Part shown: one piece after another, positions 44,239 through 51,848 of the stretch
Layout: every line of letters begins with the position of its first letter
Position numbering within the stretch: position 1 is the stretch's first letter
Assembly: GCA_016710065.1 (NCBI GenBank)
Contig: JADJLP010000015.1
Span: 1-64,000, forward strand
Origin: Candidatus Ideonella esbjergensis
GTDB lineage: Bacteria; Pseudomonadota; Gammaproteobacteria; Burkholderiales; Burkholderiaceae_C
DNA: 64,000 nucleotides
Direction of reading: 5' to 3'
The notes under the pieces: model-generated
Database searches by the model: none
The model's input: the letters and a program-made list of their open reading frames with translations, nothing else
Told to the model about the DNA's origin: nothing
Translations under genes and position numbers: made by a program

Positions 44239-44793
44239 TCAGTTCTTCAGCAGCGCCAGCAGCAGCAGCCGCGCCTTTTCCCAATCGCGGCGCACGGTGC
44301 GCTCGGTCATGCCCAGCACCTCGCCGATCTCGGCCTCGGAGTAGCCGCCGAAGTAGCGCATCTCCACCACCTGAGCCAGGCGGGGCTCGGCCTGCTCCAG
44401 CGCCAGCAGGGCCTCGTGCACGTCCACGGCCTCGTTTTCGCCAGCAGGCAGGTTGGCATAGCCTTGCGTGTCGAGCGTGATCTCCTGCAGATCGCCGCCG
44501 CGCCGCAGCGCCTGGCGTTCGCGCACGGCATCGACGATGACCGAACGCATCACCTTGGACGCATAGGCGAAAAAGGCCCGCCGGTCTTCTATGCGCAGCT
44601 GCTGGGTTTTGAGAAACCGCAGGTACGACTCGTGCACCAGCGCCGTGGTCTGCAAACAGGTGTTGCGCCCGCCGTCGCGCAGGCGGGCATGGGCCAGCTT
44701 GCGCAGCTCAGGGTAGGCCACGCCAAACAGCGCGTCGCGGGCCTGCGCGTCGCCAGCCGACACCTGCTGCAGCAGCTCGGTCAGGTCAGACAT
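44239..44793 (-). CDS. ECF sigma factor linked to a Ser/Thr kinase
   Basis: 184-residue ECF-type sigma-70 factor from ATG at 44793. The sigma2 region has GVAYPELRKLAHARLRDGG and LVHESYLRFL; the sigma4 region ends with MRYFGGYSEAEIGEVLGMTE and RTVRRDWEKARLLLL. The N-terminal LLQQVSAGDAQARDALF and this overall type match the group found next to Ser/Thr kinases, where phosphorylation rather than an anti-sigma factor is thought to control activity. No anti-sigma gene is present nearby. Confidence 0.92.
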   Translation of the reverse strand: MSDLTELLQQVSAGDAQARDALFGVAYPELRKLAHARLRDGGRNTCLQTTALVHESYLRFLKTQQLRIEDRRAFFAYASKVMRSVIVDAVRERQALRRGGDLQEITLDTQGYANLPAGENEAVDVHEALLALEQAEPRLAQVVEMRYFGGYSEAEIGEVLGMTERTVRRDWEKARLLLLALLKN

Positions 44794-44978
44794 GGCGGTA
44801 CCGCAGGCTGCGAAAGGAACTGGTGCTGCGCGTGCAAAGAGGCCCTCCCCTGTTTTCTTGACTGCGCCGGCCACAAGCCGTGCATCCGAGCGCGGTTCTA
44901 CCCCTGTACGGGCAAACCTGCAAGACAGGCGAGGCGGCCGGCGCCTGGTGGCCGCAGCCGCGGTGCAAAACGCAGAGG

Positions 44979-45293
44979 TCATCGGCGGAGCGTATCGCTG
45001 GCCACCACGCCGTCCCGCTCGTCGGGCAGCAGCGAGGTGATCACCGTGGGCGGCAGAGACGCCAGCGCGGACTCGTCCACCTTGCCGACAAACTTCCAGC
45101 CCTGGGGCAGCTTCACGAAGACGTAGCCCGTGGGCGGGTCGAGAAAGACGTCGAAGTTCTTCACGGTGACGGTCGGCTGGGGCGGTGCCAGCGAGTCCTT
45201 CGGCGGCACTTTCTGCGCCGCAGGCTGCGGTTGGCACAACACAGTGGCCGAGTAGAACAAGATTGCCAGGCCGGCAAATGGGTGTGGTTTCAT
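44979..45293 (-). CDS. small exported hypothetical protein
   Basis: 104 residues from ATG at 45293. A signal peptide (MKPHPFAGLAILFYSATVLCQ) precedes a short mature part with PTVTVKNFDVFLDPPTGYVF and VKLPQGWKFVGK. No family was recognised. It lies upstream of, and in the same direction as, the ECF sigma gene, with 185 bp between them, so it is probably transcribed separately. Confidence 0.62.
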   Translation of the reverse strand: MKPHPFAGLAILFYSATVLCQPQPAAQKVPPKDSLAPPQPTVTVKNFDVFLDPPTGYVFVKLPQGWKFVGKVDESALASLPPTVITSLLPDERDGVVASDTLRR

Positions 45294-45469
45294 GGGTGCT
45301 TCCAGGTTGGGTTCGAGCGGCCTAGTGGGCCGCAAGCACTGAAACTTCAGGCTCGTGAGGTCATACGCTTTCACGCCGCCAAACCAGACATTCGAGTTAG
45401 GGGTGCGTGGCGGGCGAGCTTGGCAAGGCCCGTCTAGACTGACGGTGCTCACGCTCAGGGGGACACACC

Positions 45470-47611
45470 ATGCACAGAAGAAAGTTGATGGCCGCGGCCA
45501 TGGCGCTGCCCTTTTGGGCGCACCCAGTGGCTGCGGCCACCCGAAAAGCTGCGGCCCATGACCCCACCAGGCTGGCCGCCTTGCTCGCGCCCTGGACCGG
45601 CCCCTATGGGGGTGTGCCGCCGTTTGACCGCATTCGTGTGGCCGATTTCGAGCCCGCGCTGGTGCAGGCCATGGCCTGGTGCCGCGCCGAGATTGACGCC
45701 ATTGCCAACAACCCCGCGCCGCCCAACTTCGACAACACGCTGGTGGCGCTGGAAAAAGCGGGCGCGCCCATGGACCGGGCGGTGAGCCTGTTCGGGATCT
45801 ACAGCGCCACACTCAGCGACGCGGCGGTGCGCCGGCTGGAGCTGAAGATCTGGCCCCAGCTGGCGGCCTTCAATGACCAGACCACCCAAGACGAGCGGCT
45901 GTTCCAGCGCATCGCCGCCGTGCAACGTGCGAGTGACCCGGCCGCCGGCAGCCCCGAGCAGCGCAGACTGAGCGAGGTGGTGCATCGGCATTTCGTGCGC
46001 CACGGTGCCGCACTGGACGCGCCCGGCAAGCGGCGGGTGAAAGAGATCAACCAGCGCCTGGCCAGCCTGTACACGCAGTTCAGCCAGAATCAACTTGCCG
46101 ACGAAGAGAAGTACAGCCTGGAACTGAGCAGCGAAGCCGACTTGGAAGGGTTGCCGCAAGACCTGCGCGACGCCGCCCGCGCCGCAGCCACCAGCGCGGG
46201 CAAGCCGGGCCGCTGGCTGATCACCAACACGCGCTCGGCGATGGAGCCTTTCATCACCTGTGCCGCCAAGCGCAGCCTGCGCGAGGCCGGCTGGCGCATG
46301 TGGGTGCAGCGCGGTGACAACAACGACGCCAACGACAACAAGGCGGTGATTGGCGAAATCTTGCAGCTGCGCGGTGAACGCGCTCACCTGTTGGGTTTTG
46401 CCGGCCACGCCCACTGGATCACCGGCGCCAACATGGCCGGCACACCCGAAGCGGCCATGGCCTTGATGATGCGCGTCTGGCCGGCGGCTGCCGCCAAGGC
46501 CCGCGAAGAGATTGCCGACATGCAGGCGCTGGCCGACCGCGAAGGCGCGGGCCTGCGCATCGAGCCATGGGACTACCGCTACTACGCCGAAAAAGTGCGC
46601 CTGGAGAAATACGCCTTCGACGGCAGCGCGCTCAAGCCCTACCTGCAGCTAGACCGACTGCGCCAGGCCATGTTCTGGGCCGCTGGCCAGGTGCATGGCC
46701 TGGCGTTCCGGCGCCTGCGCGGCGTGCCGGTCTGCCACCCGGACGTGAGCGTGTACAGCGTGCACCGTGGGCGCGAGCCGGTGGGCCTGTGGTATTTCGA
46801 CCCCTATGCCCGCACCGGCAAGAACTCGGGCGCCTGGATGAACAACTACAGAAACCAGCACAGGCTGCATGGCCCGGTGCTGCCCATCGTTTCCAACAAC
46901 GCCAACTTCATCAAGGGCAAACCGGGCGAGCCGGTGCTGATCTCCTGGGACGACGCCGTGACCCTGTTCCACGAGTTTGGCCATGCGCTGCACGGGCTGA
47001 GCTCGCAGGTCGGCTACCCCACGCTGTCGGGCACCGCCGTGCTGCGCGATTTTGTGGAGTTTCCCAGCCAGATCAACGAGCATTGGCTGTCCACGCCCGA
47101 GGTGCTGAACCGCTTTGCGCTGCACCACAAGACCGGGCAACCCATGCCCGCCGCACTGCTGGCGGCCAACGAGCGGGCACGCAACTTCACCCAGGGCTTT
47201 GCCACGGCCGAGTACCTGGCCGCAGCCATCTACGACATGGCCATCCACCTCGCGCCGTCGCAAGATCCCATCGATCCCATGCGATTCGAGCGCGACACCC
47301 TGGCCCGCATCGGCTGCCCCAGCGCCATCGTGATGCGCCACCGGCCCACGCACTTCGGCCACATCTTTTCTGGCGACGGCTACTCGGCGGGTTACTACAG
47401 CTACCTGTGGGCCGAAACCCTCACAGCCGACGCGGCCGAGGCGTTCAAAGAGGCCGGCAGCTTCTACCACCCCACGGTGGCCAAGCGCCTGCGCGAGAGC
47501 ATCTTCAGCGTCGGCAACACCGTGGCACCCGGCGAAGCCTACCGGCGCTTTCGGGGGCGGGATGCCGACCCCAACGCCATCATGCGGGAGCGCGGATTTC
47601 CGGTCGGGTGA
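45470..47611 (+). CDS. M3-family oligopeptidase (Dcp/OpdA-like), exported
   Basis: 713-residue zinc metallopeptidase of family M3. The zinc motif HEFGH is at residues 501-505, with ALHGLSSQVGYPTLSGT after it and a C-terminal FGHIFSGDGYSAGYYSYLWA characteristic of the family. The N-terminus MHRRKLMAAAMALPFWAH, then PVAAATR, looks like a signal peptide with a possible twin-arginine start, so the enzyme is probably periplasmic and degrades small peptides. It is monocistronic. Its stop lies 12 bp from the displaced phaZ end. Confidence 0.93.
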   Translation: MHRRKLMAAAMALPFWAHPVAAATRKAAAHDPTRLAALLAPWTGPYGGVPPFDRIRVADFEPALVQAMAWCRAEIDAIANNPAPPNFDNTLVALEKAGAPMDRAVSLFGIYSATLSDAAVRRLELKIWPQLAAFNDQTTQDERLFQRIAAVQRASDPAAGSPEQRRLSEVVHRHFVRHGAALDAPGKRRVKEINQRLASLYTQFSQNQLADEEKYSLELSSEADLEGLPQDLRDAARAAATSAGKPGRWLITNTRSAMEPFITCAAKRSLREAGWRMWVQRGDNNDANDNKAVIGEILQLRGERAHLLGFAGHAHWITGANMAGTPEAAMALMMRVWPAAAAKAREEIADMQALADREGAGLRIEPWDYRYYAEKVRLEKYAFDGSALKPYLQLDRLRQAMFWAAGQVHGLAFRRLRGVPVCHPDVSVYSVHRGREPVGLWYFDPYARTGKNSGAWMNNYRNQHRLHGPVLPIVSNNANFIKGKPGEPVLISWDDAVTLFHEFGHALHGLSSQVGYPTLSGTAVLRDFVEFPSQINEHWLSTPEVLNRFALHHKTGQPMPAALLAANERARNFTQGFATAEYLAAAIYDMAIHLAPSQDPIDPMRFERDTLARIGCPSAIVMRHRPTHFGHIFSGDGYSAGYYSYLWAETLTADAAEAFKEAGSFYHPTVAKRLRESIFSVGNTVAPGEAYRRFRGRDADPNAIMRERGFPVG

Positions 47612-47623
47612 GGCCAGGCCGCC

Positions 47624-47710
47624 TCATTGCGACACGTGGATCACATCCCGCACGATGGGATAGATGTGGTTCTGCCAGCGCTTGCCGCTGAACACGCCGC
47701 AGTGGCCCAC
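47624..47710 (-). repeat. displaced 3' end of phaZ (left direct repeat)
   Basis: 87 bp that match 49137-49223 with four mismatches. On the minus strand it encodes the last 28 codons and TGA of the PHB depolymerase (VGHCGVFSGKRWQNHIYPIV then RDVIHVSQ), with no gene body in front. It looks like the original end of phaZ pushed away by insertion of the 1.4-kb segment between the two copies. Confidence 0.88.
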
Positions 47711-47729
47711 GCCTGTCTGGTGGCTTGCC

Positions 47730-48098
47730 TTACACGCCCAGCAACATCAACGCAGCCGGCCATGCAACTCTGGCAAAGTCCTTGATGATGGGGTAAGCCC
47801 AACCAACGTTGTCACGCACCGTCTTGAGAATGCCCGCGCCTTCGGCAGGCTTGGCGTCAGCTGCTGCTGCCTTGGTCTTCAGCGTCTCAAGCTGCTCAAG
47901 CGCAGCGGCGCGCTCGACGGGAGGGCGCCCACTGGCGTCGGCCAGGCGCTCGATGCTGGCTCGGGCTTGCGCACAGTGGTCCTCGATGACCTGGCTCGCG
48001 TTGTTTGTGGTGCTGGTGACGACGTTGTGATCACCCTGCGTGACATTGCCAAAGCTGGCATTGCCCCCCGAGACATTGATTTGGATCTTGCCGCTCAT
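47730..48098 (-). CDS. small membrane-anchored protein with GG-FG-QG motif
   Basis: 122 residues. The N-terminus carries the motif INVSGGNASFGNVTQGDHN (residues 6-24), then a Thr/Asn-rich patch. A helical middle of coiled-coil character follows (ARASIERLADASGR, RAAALEQLETLKTKAAAAD), then a hydrophobic C-terminal end (AYPIIKDFARVAWPAALMLL). The same motif ends the upstream protein. The ATG overlaps that gene's stop by four bases. No family was recognised. It lies inside the cassette flanked by phaZ-end repeats. Confidence 0.68.
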   Translation of the reverse strand: MSGKIQINVSGGNASFGNVTQGDHNVVTSTTNNASQVIEDHCAQARASIERLADASGRPPVERAAALEQLETLKTKAAAADAKPAEGAGILKTVRDNVGWAYPIIKDFARVAWPAALMLLGV

Positions 48099-48946
48099 GC
48101 CGCCGCTCCGCTGAGCTTGTTGGAGACGCGGTTTTTCGCGCCCTGCAGCACGGAACCAAAGTTTGCCTTTCCCCCGGTCACGTTGATGTTCATGATGTTG
48201 GACTTTTGTTGCTTGAGGTCGGCAGTGTTGATGTCGAACGAGTCCAGCACCTCGACCAGGGTTTCGAATGCAACGTACTCAAGTTCACGAGTTTGATTGA
48301 GCATGTCGACAGCGTTGAAGAATCCGGGATAAACCGTACCGAGCTCGGCGAGCGGATCGTAGCGGCGGCGGATGTAGGGCCAACAAACTGCGGGGATCGT
48401 CAACGGCGCGAGCGCAAACCGCCAGAAAACCTTGTTCGGATCACGCACGCCGGTCACCAGGATCCACCATCGCACACCTTGTACGGAGCCCATTTGCGTG
48501 AACGAGCACACCAGCACGATGCCGGTGCCGCGCGAGGTTGGCTTGGCGTGCGTGACGTAGAAATTTCGGCTCTCGGGGTTGTGGAGTTGCCTGTCGACAT
48601 CCTTCATCACGATCTTCTCGAACACCCCGCAACCGATCTTGTCGCGCAATGCCGCCGCCAGCGCATTGCCGTAGGCATTGAGCACCGGCTTCGCCGACGA
48701 GAACACGTGATGAAAGCTGCTCCACTCCTGGCCGAACACATTGAGCGCGCCAGTCTGCGAGAACTCTATGGCGGCAACGCTGCGCCGCTTCTCAGCGCCA
48801 ACAATCATCAGCCGCGCTGCGTACATGCACCCGCCGCAATAAATGACGACCAGCACCGCGAGAGACGGCTCCAGCGAGTACGCCATTCCCAACAAATAGA
48901 GGTACAGCACGCTACCGATGAGGGCGTTGCGGATCTTGAAATGCAT
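48095..48946 (-). CDS. membrane protein with C-terminal GG-FG-QG motif
   Basis: 283 residues. Two N-terminal helices (about 7-48: LIGSVLYLYLLGMAYSL, LAVLVVIYCGGCMYAARLMI), a soluble alpha/beta domain (about 55-175) with TGALNVFGQEWSSFHHVF, a hydrophobic stretch near 185 (FWRFALAPLTIPAVCW), a helical segment, and a C-terminal motif INVTGGKANFGSVLQGAKN. The motif matches that at the N-terminus of the next protein. It is the first gene of a coupled pair in the phaZ-end cassette. No family was recognised; a role in interaction with its partner is inferred. Confidence 0.68.
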   Translation of the reverse strand: MHFKIRNALIGSVLYLYLLGMAYSLEPSLAVLVVIYCGGCMYAARLMIVGAEKRRSVAAIEFSQTGALNVFGQEWSSFHHVFSSAKPVLNAYGNALAAALRDKIGCGVFEKIVMKDVDRQLHNPESRNFYVTHAKPTSRGTGIVLVCSFTQMGSVQGVRWWILVTGVRDPNKVFWRFALAPLTIPAVCWPYIRRRYDPLAELGTVYPGFFNAVDMLNQTRELEYVAFETLVEVLDSFDINTADLKQQKSNIMNINVTGGKANFGSVLQGAKNRVSNKLSGAAA

Positions 48947-49136
48947 GGTGGCCTCCGTCGCTTTGTTGTTCGCAAGCCGGCCCTGACACCGCGCGCCGCT
49001 TCAAGCGCACGGGCGCCGCATCAGTGGCCCCAGGAGCTCTGAACCTTAATGACTTCGAAGTCTTCTCGCAACCGAAATCAACGCCTGTACGGTGGCTTCC
49101 ACCATTGAAATTAGGGGGTCAGATGAGCCCTCACCC

Positions 49137-49223
49137 TCACTGCGAGACGTGGATCACATCCCGCACGATGGGATAGATGTGGTTCTGCCAGCGCTTGCCG
49201 CTGAACACCCCGTAGTGGCCCAC
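49137..49223 (-). repeat. current 3' end of phaZ (right direct repeat)
   Basis: 87 bp, part of the intact phaZ reading frame (last 28 codons plus stop), repeated at 47624-47710 with four mismatches. It marks the right edge of the inserted cassette. Confidence 0.88.
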
Positions 49224-50360
49224 ATTGGGCTGCACATAGTGGGTGCGCAGGTAGGGGCGCAGGCTGCTGGCCAGGTCTTGCGCGGCCATGGTCTGGCCGA
49301 TGGCGCAGATGTCGTCGCGCTCGCCTTCCACCGTCAGCAGCGCGGTGCGGCGGATGGCGGCCGGGTTCACCCGCCGGCCCTTGAACATCAGCTCGCCCTT
49401 GGGCAGCGCGTACTCCTGAAAGACCAGGCGCACGGTCTCGAGGTAGAAGTCGGCCGCCAGGTCGGCCACGGCCATGTACTCCTCGTAGAAGGTGCGGGTG
49501 ATTTCGGCCTGCTCAAACTCGCCCTCCACCAGGTGCTGGTAGTAGGCCTTGAAGGCGTTGACGTGGCGCTCCTTGTTCATGCTCATGAAGGCCGAGAGCT
49601 GCACAAAGCCCGGGTACACACGCCGGCCTGCGCCGGGGTAGCGCCAGGGCACGGTGCTGATGAGGTTCTTCTCGAACCAGGCGATGGGCTTTTCGGTGGC
49701 GAGCTTGTTCACCACCGTGGGGCTGATGCGGCAATCAATGGGGCCGGCCATCAGCGTCAGGCTGACGGGCGTGGCGGGGTGGTTGTCTTCCGACATGATG
49801 GCCACCGCCGCCAGCGAGGCCACGCAGGGCTGGCATACGGCCAGCACGCTGGCGCCCGGGCCCATCTTGGCCAAGAAGTCGATGAGGGTCTGGGTGTATT
49901 CGTCCAGGCCAAAGCGGCCCTCGGCCAAGGGCACGTCGCGCACGTTGAGCCAGTCGGTCACGTAGACATCGTGGTCGGCCAGCATGGTGCGCACGGTGTC
50001 GCGCAGCAAGGTGGCGAAGTGGCCCGACATGGGCGCCACCACCAGCACCTTGGGCTGGGCCGGCGCGCCCGGCTTGGCGAACCGCAGCAACGTGGCAAAC
50101 GGTGCCTTCAGCACCACCTCTTCTACAACGGGCTGGGGCTGGTCTTCACCCTTCACCGACACCTCGTGGAGGGCCCAGGGCGGGCGCTGGTGGGTGACCT
50201 CGGACAGGCTCAGTACCTGGCAGGCCGCCGCCATGTGGCGCTGGCTGGCGGGCGTGAAGGTGCCCAGCCCATTGCCGCCGAACAGGGGCAATGAGAGCTT
50301 GGCGGCCGTGCGGAGGGGCCAGGCCAGATCCGCGTGCGCCTGGTAGGTTTGGTACAGCAT
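49137..50360 (-). CDS. phaZ: intracellular polyhydroxybutyrate depolymerase
   Basis: 407 residues from ATG at 50360 (MLYQTYQAHADLAWPLRTAA). An alpha/beta hydrolase of the intracellular PHB depolymerase type that mobilises stored poly-3-hydroxybutyrate. The nucleophile elbow is VCQPCVASL (Cys179), a Cys in place of the usual lipase-box Ser, as in Cupriavidus PhaZ1. GPIDCRISPTVVNKLA, VEGERDDICAIGQT (acid) and NVGHYGVFSG (His) follow. No signal peptide is present. Its 3' end is duplicated 1.4 kb away. Confidence 0.94.
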   Translation of the reverse strand: MLYQTYQAHADLAWPLRTAAKLSLPLFGGNGLGTFTPASQRHMAAACQVLSLSEVTHQRPPWALHEVSVKGEDQPQPVVEEVVLKAPFATLLRFAKPGAPAQPKVLVVAPMSGHFATLLRDTVRTMLADHDVYVTDWLNVRDVPLAEGRFGLDEYTQTLIDFLAKMGPGASVLAVCQPCVASLAAVAIMSEDNHPATPVSLTLMAGPIDCRISPTVVNKLATEKPIAWFEKNLISTVPWRYPGAGRRVYPGFVQLSAFMSMNKERHVNAFKAYYQHLVEGEFEQAEITRTFYEEYMAVADLAADFYLETVRLVFQEYALPKGELMFKGRRVNPAAIRRTALLTVEGERDDICAIGQTMAAQDLASSLRPYLRTHYVQPNVGHYGVFSGKRWQNHIYPIVRDVIHVSQ

Positions 50361-50467
50361 TGGCGCTCCGGTGTTTGCAGTGCCCTGGGCTACGCAACAA
50401 ACGCGCCACCGAAGGTGGCACACGCCTTGCGTCACCCAGCGCCACACCCACAGCGCTGGAGACACCC

Positions 50468-51238
50468 ATGCCGGTAGCCACGCCCACCCAGGCCAAGGCC
50501 AGCAAGCCCACCAAGTCCGTGGCGCGTGCGCCCACGAAGGCGCCCACGGCCAGGAAGGTCCCTGCCAAAGCCGCCACCAAGGCCAGCACCACCACCCTCA
50601 CGCTGAGCAGCAAGAACTACTCGTCGTGGTCGCTGCGGGGCTGGTTGCTGGCGCGCTTTGCCGGCATCGCGTTCACCGAGGTGATGGTCTCGCCCGACGA
50701 CGCCGATGCCCGCAAGGAGCTGCTGCTGCTGGCGCCCTCCATCCGCGTGCCCTGCCTCAGCCACGAAGGTGCCAAGGTCTGGAACACGCTGGCCATCGCC
50801 CACTACCTGGACGAGGTGAAACCCAAGGCCGGCCTGCTGCCGGCCGAGCGCCTGGCCCGCGCCCACTGCCGCGCGGTGAGCGGCGAGATGAACTCGGGCT
50901 TTGCCAACTTGCGCGCCTCGCTACCCATGAACCTCAAGGGCCGCTTCCCGGGCCACAAGGTCTGGGCTGGCGCACAGCCCGACATCGACCGCATCGTCGA
51001 GATCTGGACCGATTGCCTGGCCACCTATGGCGGGCCCTACCTGTTTGGCAAGCAGCGCAGCATGGCCGACGCGATGTTCGCCCCAGTGGCCACGCGCTTC
51101 CTCACCTACGACGTGAAGCTGAACGCGCCCTGCTACGCCTATTGCAAGACCATCATGGCCATGCCCGAGATGCAGGAATGGGTGGCCGCCGCCATGCTCG
51201 AGCCCGACGAGATCGAAGAGCTGGACATGGATTTCTGA
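50468..51238 (+). CDS. glutathione S-transferase with a basic N-terminal extension
   Basis: 256 residues from ATG at 50468. The first about 42 residues are Ala/Lys/Thr-rich (KASKPTKSVARAPTKAPTAR), like the phasin- or histone-like tails common in this bacterial group. They precede a GST fold: LSSKNYSSWSLRGWLLARFA (N-terminal thioredoxin-like domain), IRVPCLSHEGAKVWNTLAIA (glutathione site), and a helical C-terminal domain (YGGPYLFGKQRSMADAMFAP). It is divergent from phaZ, about 107 bp between starts. The substrate is unknown. Confidence 0.9.
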   Translation: MPVATPTQAKASKPTKSVARAPTKAPTARKVPAKAATKASTTTLTLSSKNYSSWSLRGWLLARFAGIAFTEVMVSPDDADARKELLLLAPSIRVPCLSHEGAKVWNTLAIAHYLDEVKPKAGLLPAERLARAHCRAVSGEMNSGFANLRASLPMNLKGRFPGHKVWAGAQPDIDRIVEIWTDCLATYGGPYLFGKQRSMADAMFAPVATRFLTYDVKLNAPCYAYCKTIMAMPEMQEWVAAAMLEPDEIEELDMDF

Positions 51239-51241
51239 ATT

Positions 51242-51269
51242 CGTCATTCCCGCGAAGGCGGGAATGACG
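51242..51269. repeat. dRS3-like palindrome between convergent genes
   Basis: CGTC flanks the core ATTCCCGCGAAGGCGGGAAT and its complement GACG, a near-perfect palindrome of 28 bp. The core fits the ATTCCCNNNNNNNNGGGAAT type of small dispersed repeat known from Neisseria and seen in other betaproteobacteria. Here it sits between the GST and cupin genes and can also act as a terminator hairpin. Confidence 0.65.
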
Positions 51270-51279
51270 GAGGCCTGCG

Positions 51280-51702
51280 TCAAGCCCACGGCGTGGGGTT
51301 CGGCACCTCGCAGGGCCCAGGCATGTCCACGGTCTTGAAATCGGCCGGGCCCACGATCTCCAGGTATTCCATGTCGGGCGAATAGTCGAACAGGAAGTGC
51401 GTGATGCCGGGGCGCTGGTGCACGCAGTCGCCAGCTTCCACCAGGGTCACTTTGTCTTCGTACATGAACTTGGCCCAGCCCTTGGTCATGATGACGATCT
51501 GGAAATCCGCCTCATGCAGGTGCCAGCCCGTGCCCTTCTGCGGTGCCGTGTTGGCCTTCACAAGGTGCGCGATCACTTTTCCCGAGGTGGCGGCGGCCAC
51601 GCCCAGGTCGCGGTAGAGAAAGAAATCGCGCAGGCCGTCGGCGCGCCAGGGCGTGTCAGCGGGCTTGATGTGCGAGAACGTGGTGGTGGTGACTTGCAGC
51701 AT
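51280..51702 (-). CDS. cupin-domain protein
   Basis: 140 residues from ATG at 51702 (MLQVTTTTFSHIKPADTPWR). A single cupin barrel with metal-site motifs GTGWHLHEADFQIVIMTKG (two His and a downstream Gln/Glu position) and GDCVHQRPGITHFLFDYSP with further His. Probably a small metal-binding dioxygenase or sensor; the substrate is unknown. It is convergent with GST across the palindromic repeat. Confidence 0.85.
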   Translation of the reverse strand: MLQVTTTTFSHIKPADTPWRADGLRDFFLYRDLGVAAATSGKVIAHLVKANTAPQKGTGWHLHEADFQIVIMTKGWAKFMYEDKVTLVEAGDCVHQRPGITHFLFDYSPDMEYLEIVGPADFKTVDMPGPCEVPNPTPWA

Positions 51703-51848
51703 GGGGTGCTCCTGGCGGTGGCTGTGGATACCGTGGCGACATTGCAAGAGCCGTTCCCACCAGCGGATGCCAGAATGCGCCCACCCCTCGCCTGCATGCA
51801 GTCTCGGCGACCCCTGACGGCGCCCGCCACCACACCAGAGACCCTGCC

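Noticed and set aside
41446..45126. 1226-codon open frame antisense to the kinase and ECF sigma genes
   Set aside because: It spans two intact genes and their gap, has no recognisable domains and has antisense-type composition.
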